Below are positions 1 through 12,655 of a DNA stretch of 64,000 nt, piece by piece. Position 1 is the stretch's first letter; the number at the start of each line of letters is the position of its first letter. A program made the position numbers and the translations under genes. The notes under the pieces are model-generated. The model saw only the letters and a program-made list of their open reading frames with translations. It was not told the origin of the DNA and made no database searches. The stretch covers positions 253,685 through 317,684 of the forward strand of contig CM030723.1 of assembly GCA_018127085.1 (NCBI GenBank). The letters run 5' to 3'. The DNA comes from Pneumocystis sp. 'macacae'. Lineage: Eukaryota; Ascomycota; Pneumocystomycetes; Pneumocystales; Pneumocystaceae.

Positions 1-1
1 A

Positions 2-325
2 ATAGCATTATCTGAATCATCTTTTTATATTTCTCCTAAATCTAAAATTAATGCAGTTGGTCTTGTTCCAATCATTAAAGAAGTCAAATATCTTTCCGTA
101 AATATTATCCAAATCATTGGTCAACACATCACTCAATCATATTCCGTGTGGATTAGTGGCAAGCCATGTAGGATATTCCGGTTTTCAGTATTTTTTGCAG
201 ATGATAATTCAAAATTCGTTGATTTGCAATGTATTTTGCATCCTCAAATTTTACCACAGGGTCCGAATTATATACTTTTGGTTCGAAATGATGGTGTTAT
301 TTTTGATTCAGGAAAACATTTATAA
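2..325 (+). CDS. CSL (RBP-J/Su(H)/LAG-1) family transcription factor, 3' end only
   Basis: The window opens inside this gene; about 107 C-terminal codons are seen, ending TTA TAA. The peptide contains AVGLVPIIKEV, then IIGQHITQSYSVWISGKP, then YILLVRNDGVIFDSG. That order and the phrase LVRNDG match the C-terminal immunoglobulin-like (IPT/TIG) domain of CSL DNA-binding proteins, whose animal members end in LVRNDGIIYST. Fungal members (Cbf11 and Cbf12 in fission yeast) are nuclear regulators of cell-cycle and lipid genes; which of the two this is cannot be told from the tail. The N-terminal and beta-trefoil domains lie outside the window. No intron is needed in the visible part. Confidence 0.75.
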   Translation: MALSESSFYISPKSKINAVGLVPIIKEVKYLSVNIIQIIGQHITQSYSVWISGKPCRIFRFSVFFADDNSKFVDLQCILHPQILPQGPNYILLVRNDGVIFDSGKHL

Positions 326-676
326 TCGATATGATTTTTGGAATATCTCATTGATTTTTTGTTTAATGATTCCTAATAATCGCCACATTTACACTAGTCA
401 TTAATACTTTATTTTTAATAGGTTTGTATATTATTACGACTTTTAGTTATATGTAATGAAATTTATTATTTATAAAATTGATAATATTCGGGTATTTTAC
501 TAGTTTTTTACAAATTGTTGAACATATGCTCTATTAATTATAATTTAAAAGATTTCTTTAATAAAATAATTCAATCTTTTTTTGCTTTAGTCTTTAAGTC
601 GTTCAATATTAAATATTTCGGAATTTTTGTAGCTTTTGACATGTACTAATAAAGAAATCACTCAATTAAAGGTTAA
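326..676. other. AT-rich spacer, CSL to SPF45
   Basis: Both neighbours run on the plus strand. The stretch holds the 3' flank of the CSL gene and the promoter of the next. I see no gene, RNA or repeat. Confidence 0.5.
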
Positions 677-2425
677 ATGTCGCTTTATGGGAAGATAAAC
701 TTCGATAATGATTTTAAAAACAATGATATCAATAAAGGTTTCTTTAGATTTATCTAGAATTCCTTTTTTCTTATTTTATAAGGGTCTATTGAGCGAGAAC
801 CCATTACTTATACTGAGCAACAAATTGAAGTGAAAAAGAGCACAATTACGCAAGAAATTGATGAGCATAGAAGAATGACGTCTGCAGGTATTGTTTTATG
901 TTTTTTATCAGATTTGATCAATTAGTAATTGAGAGAATAGCATTGCAATTCCAACCTATTCGTAGGCCTCCACAAACAAAAAAAAATACAAAAAAGACTA
1001 TTTCTTCAATATCCTCATCTTCCTTTGCACCTATAAAACCGCATATTGTCCTTCAAAATGTTAGTAGTTTAGATTATTGGAGTCATAAAGATGAAGATAT
1101 AAATGAAAATTATGATGGAACAGAAAGTCGAAAAGCAGCAAGAAACCGTAAAAAAAAGAAAAAAACAAAAGATAATGAGGTAGAAACAATATTATGGGAT
1201 GATCCATATGATCCCTTCAAACCAAATGATTATGAAAAATACAAAATGAGTGACGAAGCAATTCAAGAAATAATTGATTGGAAAAATAAACAAGGGGGAA
1301 ACATTAATCTAGACGATTCTGGAAAATACAGAAATTCAGGTATGTTTTTACTTATTTTCAAGATTTTTTTTCTAATTTAATAGAACAATTTGCGCCTCCT
1401 GCAAATTATTCTCCACAGTTTTCAAGTACACTTCCGGAGAATCTAACTCCATTTAACACTATACCTTCTATATCATTAGATGAGACAGCAGAAGAGGCAT
1501 ATGCTCGACGCGTTGCAATGTCACAAAACAAGGATATAATAACAAATCAACCGAGTTATTCTATTCAATCTTTATATGAAAAAAATACATCTGTTCTATC
1601 ATTACCATCTCCTGTCAAAGATACAAGTGATAAAAATGTTGAAGACATAGTCTCTGAAGAAATAAATCAGCCTATAGATACCGTCCATGATAAAGAGCAT
1701 TCACAAACTTCAATTAATAATATTACTATTATTCGAGAGCCTCAAATTTATAATATAAATATGGCTGATACACAAGAATCTAGTTTTACAGAAAACAACT
1801 ATCAAAATTTAAAAATTCCTGAATCTTCAGAAATTCAAAATAATTCTAATATGCCAGGTCAAAAAAAATTTGCCGAAAGATTAATGAAGAAATATGGATG
1901 GGAAAAAGGCAAAGGTTTAGGTGCTTCTAATGATGGAATTGTTAACCCTTTGGTTGTAAAACATTCAAAAGATCGCAAAGGCACAGGTTCAATAATAAAT
2001 AAAAATCGTTCTTATGAAAAAACTGGGAAGTTTGGAAAAATGAGCAAGGTGATTTTACTAACAAATGTTTCTGAATTAGAAACGTTAGATGATGATTTAT
2101 CACAAGAAATAGGGGATGAGTGTAATAAAAGTGTAAGTATATCTTTATATTTATCTAATATATTAAATTTCGAAGTATGGAAAAGTTGAACGATGTTTTG
2201 TATACAAAAATATTAACAGTTCTCTAACTAGCGATCTTGTAAGAGTATTTGTTCTTTTTACTGATTCTATTAGTGCATTAAGGGTTAGTCAATGAAACTG
2301 TTTGTATTTAATGTTAATATATTAAGGCCGTCAATGCCCTTGATGGTAGATTATTTGGAGGTAAAGAAATTAATGTTAGATTTTATGATATAGATAAATT
2401 TGAAAATGGTCAATATGATGCATAG
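677..2425 (+). CDS. Splicing factor 45 (SPF45/RBM17), G-patch and RRM/UHM protein
   Basis: Six exons by eye: 677-737, 783-887, 941-1339, 1384-2132, 2176-2283 and 2327-2425, totalling 1521 bases (506 residues), in frame throughout. The start gives MSLYGK, like MSLYDD in animal SPF45. A basic/acidic linker with WDDPYDPFKPNDYEK matches the family's DEYDPMFPNDYEK. A G-patch follows (KYGWEKGKGLGA), then a C-terminal RRM of U2AF-homology type with YGKVERCFVY and GRLFGGKE; the family loop is usually GRFFGG or GRYFGG. SPF45 acts in the nucleus in 3' splice site recognition through SF3b155 and U2AF partners. A genome so rich in short introns fits retention of the factor. Identification is strong; exon ends rest on frame and GT-AG only. 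Confidence 0.88.
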
Positions 2426-2804
2426 ATTTTTTTCACAAATAATATTCAAATTAATATATTAATTTTGGTAATTCATTATATTTCGGTATTTTTAAATATG
2501 ATAAATTATTAACAAAAAAATTATCCTAAAGCTTTAAAATAACTTGAAATTTAGACTATTAAAAATAAATAATAAAATAACATCTTTTAAAATTATAAAA
2601 TAAACAAAATTTTATAAACAATATACTTATAAACTAAGATTATTTATAAGATCTCATTTTTAATCATGGTTTCCATAATTTTATTATCAAAAATAATTTA
2701 TAAAAGCATTAGATTAATATATTTCTTTTTTCTTTGTTTATAAACGTTTTCAAATAGAACGTTAATCGATAAAAATGATATTTGAATTAAAGGGCAAGTG
2801 AATA

Positions 2805-5061
2805 ATGCTATTTTTCTTATCCAAAACACAAGGAAATACCTGCAAATTGATTTGCTTTTATTGCAATTTCTCTTTCTCAAAGAAATGCAAAAAAAATCCA
2901 AAAGAATGGCTTTGTCCAAAATGTCAAGCAAAGAATTATTTAGACAGTGTAGATTATTAAAATTATGGTTAAATATATCTCTAACAAGCCTATCATTAGA
3001 AAGGAAACATTACAGATGTGCCTCATCATATTGCAAATATGAATAAACACTCAAATATACGATATAGTGTGCCATCATTAAAATCGATAGAGCAATCACC
3101 ATTTTGCCAAACATGTATAAAAAATCATTCATTTATCGTTAATTCGTTAGCATCATATCTTCCTTCTGAAGATCATCCAGATTACCATGTCTACTTGTCA
3201 GCGTTTCCATCTTATCGAGCATTTTTAGAAGAACAATATCCTATAGTATGTGATTTTTGTTCTTCTCGTGTACAAGAATATTTAGCAAAAAAAAATTATA
3301 TTGCAAAATCTAATACTCTTGCCGGATGGCTTTCCAATAGTCAAAAAACGATTAATTCAAAACGTACTTTATCTCAATCATTTTTACGAATTCGTTTTTT
3401 TATTTGGGGTTTACGAGGTATAGGGTGGTGGATTATTACATGTTCTATGGTTATATATTATATTTTAGGTTATTTTCCAGAGCTATATGTTTTTTTTTAA
3501 ATAACATAGGCACTTTTATTCCAAGTGTTTTTTTGAAAAGTCCGTCTGAGACAGCTTCATTTTGGAATATAAAAATTATTTCAGAATGTTTAGCAATAGC
3601 TTTTCATAAAAAGAAATCTTTTAGTAATTGTTTACTTTTTTATAAACTTTTTATTAGAAAATTAATGGTCTGGGGTATTTTCGTTATTTTATGGGATTAT
3701 ACTTGGATTTCACAAATCTTAAAACCAGATCACCGTGTTTTTGGAAAGAATTATTATTATGTATCAATTATGTCTTATATATACATCTAATTAAGATTAT
3801 TAGATATGTCAAATATTTATTCATATTATTCGTACTACTAATGAATTTGTAATATCTGAACGAATATCGAATGTTTCAATTTATTCAAAAATTAATATTG
3901 CTCTTTTTTTTATCTCTATAGCTGTACGTTTTCTTTACTATAACTCTACTTTCTAATGATTTAGCATTTGATATTAACATTTAAATGTATTTACATTATT
4001 CCACCTATATCAATTAGTTTGTATGATTCAAATTCAAGAGATCTTTCTACCGAAAATGAACAGAAAATAAATACAAAGCATAAAACAATGGAAAAAATAT
4101 CTCATACTGATGAATATGATAGAAATTTGTCTTTAACTATTAATCATAATTCAAAAGAATGTCAATATGATACAGATTCTTGCGATGATTCCATGCAATT
4201 AGACCCACCAGAATCATTACCTCTTAGAATGGATTCAAAAGATATTCACGTATATAATTCATCATTCAATCTTCCTAAAGGAATAAATCTGCCAATTTTG
4301 CCATCTAATACATCTGTTCATTCCAATATTCATCAATCAAATAAAAGTTTTGATTCCCAGAACTATTTCCTAAAGTCAAAAACTGATCTATTTAAAACCA
4401 ATCAAAAAGGAAATGAGGATGAAATTGCACCACAAAGATTTTTTGCTCCAGAAGCAAGTTAAGTATTCTAAAAATATATTTATTAATATTTTTTAGCAAC
4501 CAACAGGATTAGAAAATATTTTCTCTCCTGCCTTAAGACTCAATGATGAACCGTTAATCGTCCGCGCTTTAAGAGTAGTTAAACAACGTAAATTACATTG
4601 GATTGAAACTATTTCATTACTTTGGGCTTTTGGAATAATCGCAGCTAATATTTTAAATTTAGGGAAAACTTCATATTATTTTTCTTTTATAGGTTCATTT
4701 GTTGTAACATTTAGTGTAGGAAGTAATTTCTTATTTTTAAAGGTTTGGTATTTAGTTATTTATACATACTTAAATGATTTAGAGAGCATATATAAAATTA
4801 ATTTTTATTGGAACAGCAATTTCATTTTTTTATTATCTTTTTATTTATATTAGTCATTATAAAAGTTTTGAAATATTTCTACAAACATCAAAAGCATTTC
4901 CTTTATATAATACCTTGATTACTGGATTCTATTTTTGTTATAGTTTAAGAATATTATGGATTATACATTTATCTCGAAACCATATATCTTCAAAAGCAAA
5001 ACAAAAATCAGCTAGAAAACTCCAAAATAAAACATGGGGTAACTATACTTATAAAAGATAA
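2805..5061 (+). CDS. ima1: Inner nuclear membrane protein Ima1 (TMEM201/Samp1 family)
   Basis: Seven exons by eye: 2805-2946, 3016-3468, 3510-3760, 3804-3923, 3965-4453, 4497-4742 and 4783-5061, totalling 1980 bases (659 residues). The N-terminus has the Ima1_N zinc-binding pattern CFYCN...WLCPKCQAKNYLDN, then a second pair, FCQTC and CDFC. Next comes a conserved Trp-rich first membrane segment (WGLRGIGWWIITCSMVIYY). Further membrane segments, a hydrophilic Ser/Asn-rich loop, and the family block QPTGLENIFSPALRL follow, with three more hydrophobic helices to the end. Ima1 sits in the inner nuclear envelope and links centromeric heterochromatin and the cytoskeleton to the membrane. Intron 5 starts with GC rather than GT. 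It is tail-to-tail with MYG1, 84 bases apart. Confidence 0.88.
4454..4496 (+). other. GC-AG intron in ima1
   Basis: The upstream exon reads ...RFFAPE and the donor is GCAAGT, the classic GC-type donor. The acceptor is TTTTTAG, followed by CAA CCA ACA GGA (QPTG). A GT donor two bases downstream (GTTAAG) leaves the wrong phase. Only the GC donor joins the two conserved blocks in frame. Confidence 0.75.
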
Positions 5062-5145
5062 GATATAATATTCATAACTGTAAATATAAATTTTTCTATA
5101 TAAATTTTTATATAGTTACAAAAAAGAATTTAATATATATAATAT

Positions 5146-6451
5146 TTAAAAATCAAGAGCTTTTATAGCCATCTGAAGTGCACCTTCTTTTGTTTTATTT
5201 CCTCCAATAAATCCGCTTTTTAATAAGTAATTAAAAATTAACAAGAATTGCATCTACCTTGAATGTACAAAAATACAATCATCTACATTACATTCTAAAG
5301 ACAATACTTTATCTCTTAATCCTCTCCAACTTTCAGGTAAATCTAATATAGTTAGTCATTTTCTTATTTTAAAATACATACTTTTTCTACTTGTGAAACT
5401 TTCAAGTGCTATAGGAACAGCTTGAACTCTCCAATCTTTGCCATCTGTATATATTACATATAAAATTTGACCAGATGTATTAAATTCACTTTCAATTTGA
5501 AACAAATGTGACTATTTATTTGAATATAAACATGTCTAGCAACATTACAAACCTTCCAAGGCAAAAATTGCTCAAAAACAACAATTCTTCCTCTGAAATC
5601 ATATTCGAAACGCTTTTTAAAAGCATCAAAAACCAACTCTCGAGCTACAATCCATGCTTTTCCATAATAATCTAATTGATCTAAAAAAATAGTTCCAATA
5701 AACTCACTAGCCTTTAAAAATTTATTAAACAGAATATTGTCATCAATAGGCTGATTCCACCAGCTACATAAGAATAAGTAGAAAAAAAGATATTTAATTC
5801 TCTAACGGATTAAAATTTGCAACTAAAGAGGATACCTCAAGTTGCGTTTTAAACAAAGGCTTTACATCGTGTGGATATGCATCAATTCCATTATCATTAG
5901 CATCAATTGCTTCCAAAAATGACTAAAACTCCTATATTATTAACAAATAAAGATTTATAACTACCTCATATAACTTAACATAAAGAACATCAACATATGG
6001 GTGATCTAAATCCAAATCTAACCTATGAGAGATAATCTGTCTTCCAAAATGCCTAGAACATTGTTTTAAAAATAGAATAATAAATAAATATTAAAAACTT
6101 AAAAACCAACCCAGAACTACTAAGTTTAGTTCTAAAATTTTCCGAAAAAGTTTCATTGAAATATCTTTGATGATGATCAAAATATTTTATACCATCATAC
6201 TTTCCAGAAACATCAACAATAATGTCACAAGTTTCAAGTATATCTGGATCCCGAGACCTTATAATTTCTACAATAGTCAACACAAATAAATAAAATTTAT
6301 CTAAAAAAACTCGAATCTTTGAATTCAGGAAGTAATCTTAACATATATACTGCAAGACAATCATCTGCATGAAATGTTCTGATAATTAATATAGCTTTTC
6401 TAAAAGATCAAATTTTTACCCACTGTGTGTTCCAATTGTTTTCACTACCAT
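5146..6451 (-). CDS. myg1: MYG1 family 3'-5' RNA exonuclease (UPF0160)
   Basis: Starts MVVKTIGTHSG, the usual MYG1 opening, then TFHADDCLAVYMLRLLP (family THFADE/TFHADE), a block with IIRSRDPDILETCDIIVDV, the DHHQR motif in YFDHHQRYFNETF, and TKLSSSGLVFKF. The C-terminus SGFIGGNKTKEGALQMAIKALDF is the conserved family end, with a 44-base intron just inside it. The DHH-type acidic/His residues are present, with DD in place of the commoner DE. MYG1 processes RNA precursors in nucleus/nucleolus and mitochondria and coordinates the two translation systems. Many short introns cut the gene; I did not resolve every junction. It is divergent from ICE2 and convergent with ima1. Confidence 0.85.
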
Positions 6452-6864
6452 TTTAAAATCTTTTTCATAAAAAAAGAAGAAAATAAACTATTATATTTAA
6501 TATTTTTTAAAACATCAATTTAATATAAAATCAAAAAAATTAATCTTTATTAAATTAAAAAAATCAAAAAAAAAAAAAAAAACAAAAAAATATTCATGAG
6601 TAACAAGAACAAGTTTTTATATATACTTTATTATTAAATATTCTTTAATTTAAAAAAAAATTAAAACTTCATTTTTGTACATCTATTAATATCGCAATAC
6701 TTGATTTTCATGAAAATTTCAGATATCTATTATTCATAGAAATAGAAAAATAGACTCACAAAAGTAGAAAATCCTTATAAAAATATCTATAGGAGTCGAA
6801 TACATATATTATTTTTATCCATTGAATCATTTTTTCTCTAATTTTAATCATTTTTTTTATAAAA
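6452..6864. promoter_or_regulatory. Divergent MYG1/ICE2 promoter with poly(dA) tract
   Basis: This 413-base interval lies between two start codons pointing away from each other. It holds an unbroken run of 17 A at 6566-6582 inside a longer A-rich stretch (about 6550-6590). Poly(dA:dT) of this size commonly excludes nucleosomes in fungal promoters; that role is inferred. No other site was recognised. Confidence 0.4.
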
Positions 6865-8340
6865 ATGGGATTTATTTATATTTACTTAAAAACACTTTTA
6901 TCTACAATTTCTTTTGGACAAGTAAGCAATAAAAATTTATGTCATGGTCAGTTTATAAAGTACTAATTAATCTATAAGCTTATTTTAACTATTGCTCTTG
7001 CTTTTGATTTGGGAGGACGAACATCAGGGCTGGTATAAAAAACAAACAAAAATGATTAAATTAATATTAATTTTTAATTAAAGGCATACACATTGTCATT
7101 AGAGTTCCTTTATTTTTTTATTTGTTTACTTTCTATTATGACCAAGCATTCAAAAATGAGAATATTTGTACAAATTATCATGTTAAGTCAATTCTTGGTA
7201 GTACCTTCATTAATGATTTATTTTTTGGATACAATTTCAGAAAAATCACCACATTCTTGGTTTGTTCGTTTTGTAACTGGTACATGGCTTGCATTTTTAA
7301 CACGATCAACTCCTATTTTTACACTGTTAGAAGGATTTACATCTTTACTTGTTATTCAAGCACTTGGACAATGTGTCAAATGGCTTGTAAATAATTCATC
7401 TGATTCGTGGATGGTATGATTATAAAAATTATTCGATTTAATAGAGTGACAAAAATAGATTATTCTTCTTTCTGCATCAGGTGGGATTCTTTCTACTTCT
7501 TTTTATTTTCTTTATCAAATCTATACAACTCTTGTCGTAAGTATACAGAATGCTACACTAATAGGCATTCTTTTAACATGTGCTGTATTTATTTCTACCT
7601 ATGGTATTCATACCGGACGAGGAAATGTAGCAGAAGGGTCACTTTTGGTATACATAAATACAAAATATTTAAATTATAATTAACATTTATAAATAGTTTT
7701 CGTACTTAGTATATTCCATATATATGATATGCAGCAATCTTCAGTCAACTGGTGATATACTAAGAGAAAAAAATATGACAAAGGAAGGTTCTATTCTTCC
7801 ATTTCCTCCTATTATTATGGAAAGGCAGGATATTATTGTAAAAATTTGTTTAAAAAATCTTACATTTATAGTTATACAACAATTGTATCTTCAATTGCAT
7901 TTAAAATACCAAAAACATTATGGCGTATGGCATTTTTTTTAAAAGCAATTGCTTCTACCATTACACCAAGCATTGTTACATCACTTGTATATCGTCTAAG
8001 TGTCCTTTATGCGGCAACTCGTATTGTACCGGCTATACGATCTGTTTCTCAAGGTGTGAAGCATATTCCTTCCCCAGATGATGAGGAGCCTACTTCACGG
8101 ATTATGGGTCTTTTAACATCATTTTCTCCTTGTATTTTGATTGCTGTATATACTCATTTACTTTTACAACACTTCTCTCTTCATGGTCACGATGCACAAA
8201 TATTTGGCATTCAAATGGGTTCCATACTACTTTGGCGTTGGTTAACAGCCTTTATGGTTGTTGGACTTTATGCCGTAGAAATATCTTTGGGTGATGAAAC
8301 AACTGGGGATATTTTAATATCAAATTGGAAAACTGACTAA
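6865..8340 (+). CDS. ice2: Ice2 family ER membrane protein
   Basis: Exons by eye: 6865-6921, 6979-7032, 7084-7413, 7459-7647, 7697-7824 and 7872-8340 (1227 bases, 408 residues). The protein is almost wholly hydrophobic helices. Signature stretches are LTRSTPIFTLLEGFTSLLVIQALGQ, SASGGILSTSFYFLYQIY, LYAATRIVPAI and SPCILIAVYTHLLLQH, which match yeast Ice2 (TKSTPFFTLSEGF, YSATRIIPAL, SPCILIAMYTHLILQY). Ice2 tethers ER to plasma membrane and lipid droplets, supports cortical ER inheritance, and restrains the Nem1-Spo7-Pah1 phosphatase branch. The fifth intron (7825-7871) only restores frame if its donor is GC (AG|GCAGGA). Otherwise the sequence has a frameshift here. It is upstream of and convergent with RPS23. 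Confidence 0.85.
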
Positions 8341-9093
8341 GAATGTATTTTATATCTATTTTACAGCATTCTTTAATCTAGCAATATTTATTAATAACAA
8401 CCATCGTCTAACATAAAAAATTATTTCGTATCTCTTGGATTTAAGTAGATGAATTTCATATCTTTATTTCATATAAAAACAACATATAAAATTTCTATAC
8501 CTATTAAATAAACGTATTTAAATTGTGTTAATTCAATCTTAATTTTTATTAGGATTTTTTAAAAAATGCATTAAAAAATAAAAATGAATATAAATAAAAC
8601 AAAAAATATAAATTCATATATATCTTACCAAATATATATTAAATGCAATGCAAAATATGTTATATAAAATAATATAGATATACAAAAAAACATACAGATC
8701 TAGAGTAAATAAAAAAAACAAATATAGTAAATTAATACACAAACAAATAACATAAAAGCAAGGCTTTATATAACAGTAACACTTTTATTCCAGTCTATAA
8801 AAATTCATATTTTTTACAGAACTTATATAAACTAAGATAAATTTTATATGAAAATACAGGAAAAATCAAACAAAATACTTCCTACATTTTCATCATCACC
8901 TGTTAAAATATATTTCTAAAATCTTAAAAAAAATTTACAGTGAAATAAAAACATATTAATAAAAAACAAAATCCTCTATTTATTAATATTTATCATAACA
9001 ATACGTTCCCAGTAATGATATAAACAATCTCCAAACGATCTTATCGACAATACAAGACGCAGCATCATTAACCGCATTCAGAGACTTTAGAAA
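8341..9093. other. AT-rich convergent spacer, ICE2 / RPS23
   Basis: This is the 3' flank of both genes: long A and T runs, no reading frame of note, no tRNA-like boxes. I see nothing else in it. Confidence 0.45.
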
Positions 9094-9703
<610 letters not shown>

Positions 9704-10187
9704 CTTTTTAAAAAATTTAACGTTCTTTCTCGATGTGACGTTTTTCAAAAAAAACGTATTTCAAAGTAGAAAACTAAAAACCAAAAATTGCAGAATAAAT
9801 AGAATCATATACAAGACCAAATCACCATATACTAGATATTGTAAATAGTATTTTCCAATGATATTACTATAAAAATAGCGATATTAAGATCAATTTGTAT
9901 CCACCAAATATATCCAGTAAAAACAGGAAAAATATCATTTCAGTACTAGCACCAACTAATGAAAATGCAAACATATTATTCAAATACTTCCCTTTCTACG
10001 AGAAGCACATTATTTTTTGATATTTTTTGTGCATTTTTCCTGCATAAAATATAAATTAAATAATTAGACCTTTTAAACAATTTCTGCAGTAAAACAAAAC
10101 ATAGTTATGTTCCTTATACATGTTCCACCATGTTTCTAATATATACTTTATGTTTCCATATTTTTTATATAGATAATATATAAAAAC
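9704..10187. other. Spacer upstream of RPS23
   Basis: Promoter side of RPS23 and 3' flank of the next minus-strand gene. No ribosomal-protein promoter box was recognised with confidence, and there is no gene. Confidence 0.4.
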
Positions 10188-10757
10188 TCATTCCTCAATA
10201 TATGCTTGTAAAACTTTTGACGGGTCGCGTTTTAACTTGATAATTACAGGTAGAGCAGGATTCTCTATATCTGGTGTATACTGTGCGCGCAAAACTTCTG
10301 TATCATGTTCGTGTTCTTTTTTCTTTATTTTTTTCCACTCTTCAGACAAATTTTGCCGTTGCTTATAAATTTGCATACAAGATTTCTCTAAAAACTGTGC
10401 ATGCTCCTTTAGATACGCAATATCATGCATCAGACGTGTTGCTTTTTCTGTATAGATGGGTATCTTGCGTATCTGCGCATTCTATCAATATTGCTGATAA
10501 TAATAAGTGTTTTACGTTTGATATTACGTCTTGATACTGTGCAATCTGTGCAAAAACAGCATCTTTTGAGTGCATATATTCCATTATTTTGACTTGTTTC
10601 TCACTAAAATATATTAATAATGTATTTATATGCAATACACTTACGCTACGTTTTGAATCCGTTTTTCAAGACGCCATATTGCATCTAAAGCGTATGTTAC
10701 TAATATATCTTGATTTGTACTATGCTCTGAAAGAACATCTGAAGGTGAATTTTCCAT
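10188..10757 (-). CDS. Unrecognised small coiled-coil protein
   Basis: I do not recognise the family. Spliced by eye it starts MENSPSDVLSEHSTNQDI and continues through two short introns (the second about 34 bases) into ATRLMHDIAYLKEHAQFLEK and QRQNLSEEWKKIKKKEHEH. It ends SKVLQAYIEE TGA, about 163 residues. The middle is heptad-rich and charged, typical of a helical bundle or coiled coil; there is no signal peptide or membrane segment. Size and pattern would suit a BLOC-1/BORC-like or kinetochore-like subunit, but nothing in the sequence decides this. Base composition is a little richer in GC than the flanks, as expected for coding sequence here. Confidence 0.5.
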
Positions 10758-11285
10758 TATTTTATCCTTAAACTAATTTATATGTGTTTTTTATAGGTAC
10801 GTATATGTCTTTATATAGCAATTATTTTCAATGCATATAATTTTATATGTTCTATGCACACTAGTACAGAACAAACTTTCAATCAATAGAACATTTATAT
10901 AGCAAATCCAAAAGAGACATAGATATACTTTCAAATACGTAATATATTTTTAAACAAAGGTATAGGAATATATATACATATTATAAAATAAACATTCTAA
11001 CTATTATATAAGACTATAATTTCCGATATATAACTAAATATTATATAAATCCATATACACCTTTATAAATACATTTTAAATGTAAAACATTGATAAATTG
11101 CAATATTTATTATGAAATCTGTATTCATAGAAATAAATTCCGAATTACTAAAAAATGTAATGATAAATATGATAAAACGACAAACCATGAATTCTCTATA
11201 ATTACTAATGCTTTATTGATTCCTTAAAAATATAGTCCAATCTTTGTTAAATAACTAAATAATCTTTATATTTAAAATGAAATCC
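10758..11285. other. AT-rich spacer
   Basis: Promoter of the coiled-coil gene's neighbour interval and 3' flank of CIA1; both genes run leftward. Repeated TATATA stretches, no gene seen. Confidence 0.4.
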
Positions 11286-12460
11286 TTATGTTTGAATACT
11301 AGTAGATTCCAGCTCCCAAATATTTATATTCGCATCATCACCACCAGTAAAAATATATTCAATACCAAAGATGTTACCAAACACTGAACAGTTTAATTCA
11401 TAAACATCATGTGCATATTTTTGTAAAGCATGAATAATCCAACGTTTACCATCTTCTTTATAAACAACTAAATTTCCATCGGATCCGCAAGAAACAACTT
11501 TTCCTGATGTCTTACTCCATGAAACAGAATAAATAGTACTTATATGAGCTTTAGGCAAAATCGCTTTTTGAACCCAAGTTTCCTCAGAAGACATAAGAAT
11601 AGGCATAACACTCGATTGGTCTTGAACAGCAAGCTCTCGTTCCCATATCCTAATCGTTTGATCGTCAGATGAAGAAACTGATGTATATTAAGGTCAGAAG
11701 AGCACACAATCTAATAACTACCAAGTCTCGGATTATGTGATGACTCGTTTTCAAAATCAATACACCAAACTGTACTACTATGTCCAGATAAAGTTGCATA
11801 ACATTCCCAGTCATCTTGATTATCTTTCCAAATCTTAATTGTGTTATCATAAGATGCAGATGCCAACCGCTAGAATTAACAAGTTAATATAAACCTAAAG
11901 ACAAAAATATTAAGACTTCATCCTCAGGATGCCATAAAACCATTTTTACATCTTGCGCATGTTCTTGGAGCACAGATAAACAATCAAACTCATTATCTTC
12001 TTCCGCTACAAAGATTGATTAATATATATATATGATACTATCTATAGAAACCTTCCCAAATCCAAACACTTTTATCTCGAGAACATGTTGCAAGCAATCC
12101 ACCATCAGAAGACCATGCAACACTTTTTACTTCACTTTCATGCCCTTCTAGTGTCGCTACGCATTCCCATTCCGATTTATCTTCAGAATCAGGTTCCCAA
12201 ATACCTACAGTACCATCAAAACTAGCAGTTGCTAAAATGGGCTGTTCATCCTTTGCATGAGGTTTCCATGCAACAGATCGAATACTTCGCTGATGATTAC
12301 CTTCCAATGTTGCTATACAACGACCATTTTGTATTGACCAAATTTTCACAGTTTTATCCGATGATGCAGAAGCCAGTAAAGGAAGTGTTGGATGCAAAGA
12401 AAGATTCCATATACGTTCGGTATGACCAGAAAGTGTCCGTATATTCCGAAGACAACTCAT
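11286..12460 (-). CDS. cia1: Cytosolic iron-sulfur assembly WD40 protein Cia1/CIAO1
   Basis: Starts [21 protein letters not shown], followed by seven WD-type repeats. Clear ones are [47 protein letters not shown], a [17 protein letters not shown] repeat, [26 protein letters not shown] and [14 protein letters not shown] at the C-terminus. The order, with a [20 protein letters not shown] repeat and a final ANINIWE blade, is that of Cia1. This is the cytosolic adaptor that joins Nar1, Cia2 and Met18 and hands Fe-S clusters to DNA polymerases, helicases and other targets. Several introns of 40-50 bases split the gene. The start chosen is the first ATG (12460); the frame extends a few codons upstream without an ATG. 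Confidence 0.88.
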
Positions 12461-12655
12461 TTTTACTAACAATTAATATATTTATTCTAATATATTATAA
12501 TTACGTTACTCGAAGCGAATGATAAAAATGAACATTTTAAAACAATTATCCTTACCGTAGTATATTCGATATAAAATAGTTTTTGTGAGGTTTAGTGCAT
12601 TGCTGTAAATATTTCTCGCACTAATTTACATAAAGAATTAAAAAAACAATGCTAA

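Noticed and set aside
1518..2189. SPF45 G-patch exon read alone as a separate protein starting MSQNKDI
   Set aside because: The frame is open upstream to a clear splice acceptor and joins the N-terminal exons and the C-terminal RRM in frame.
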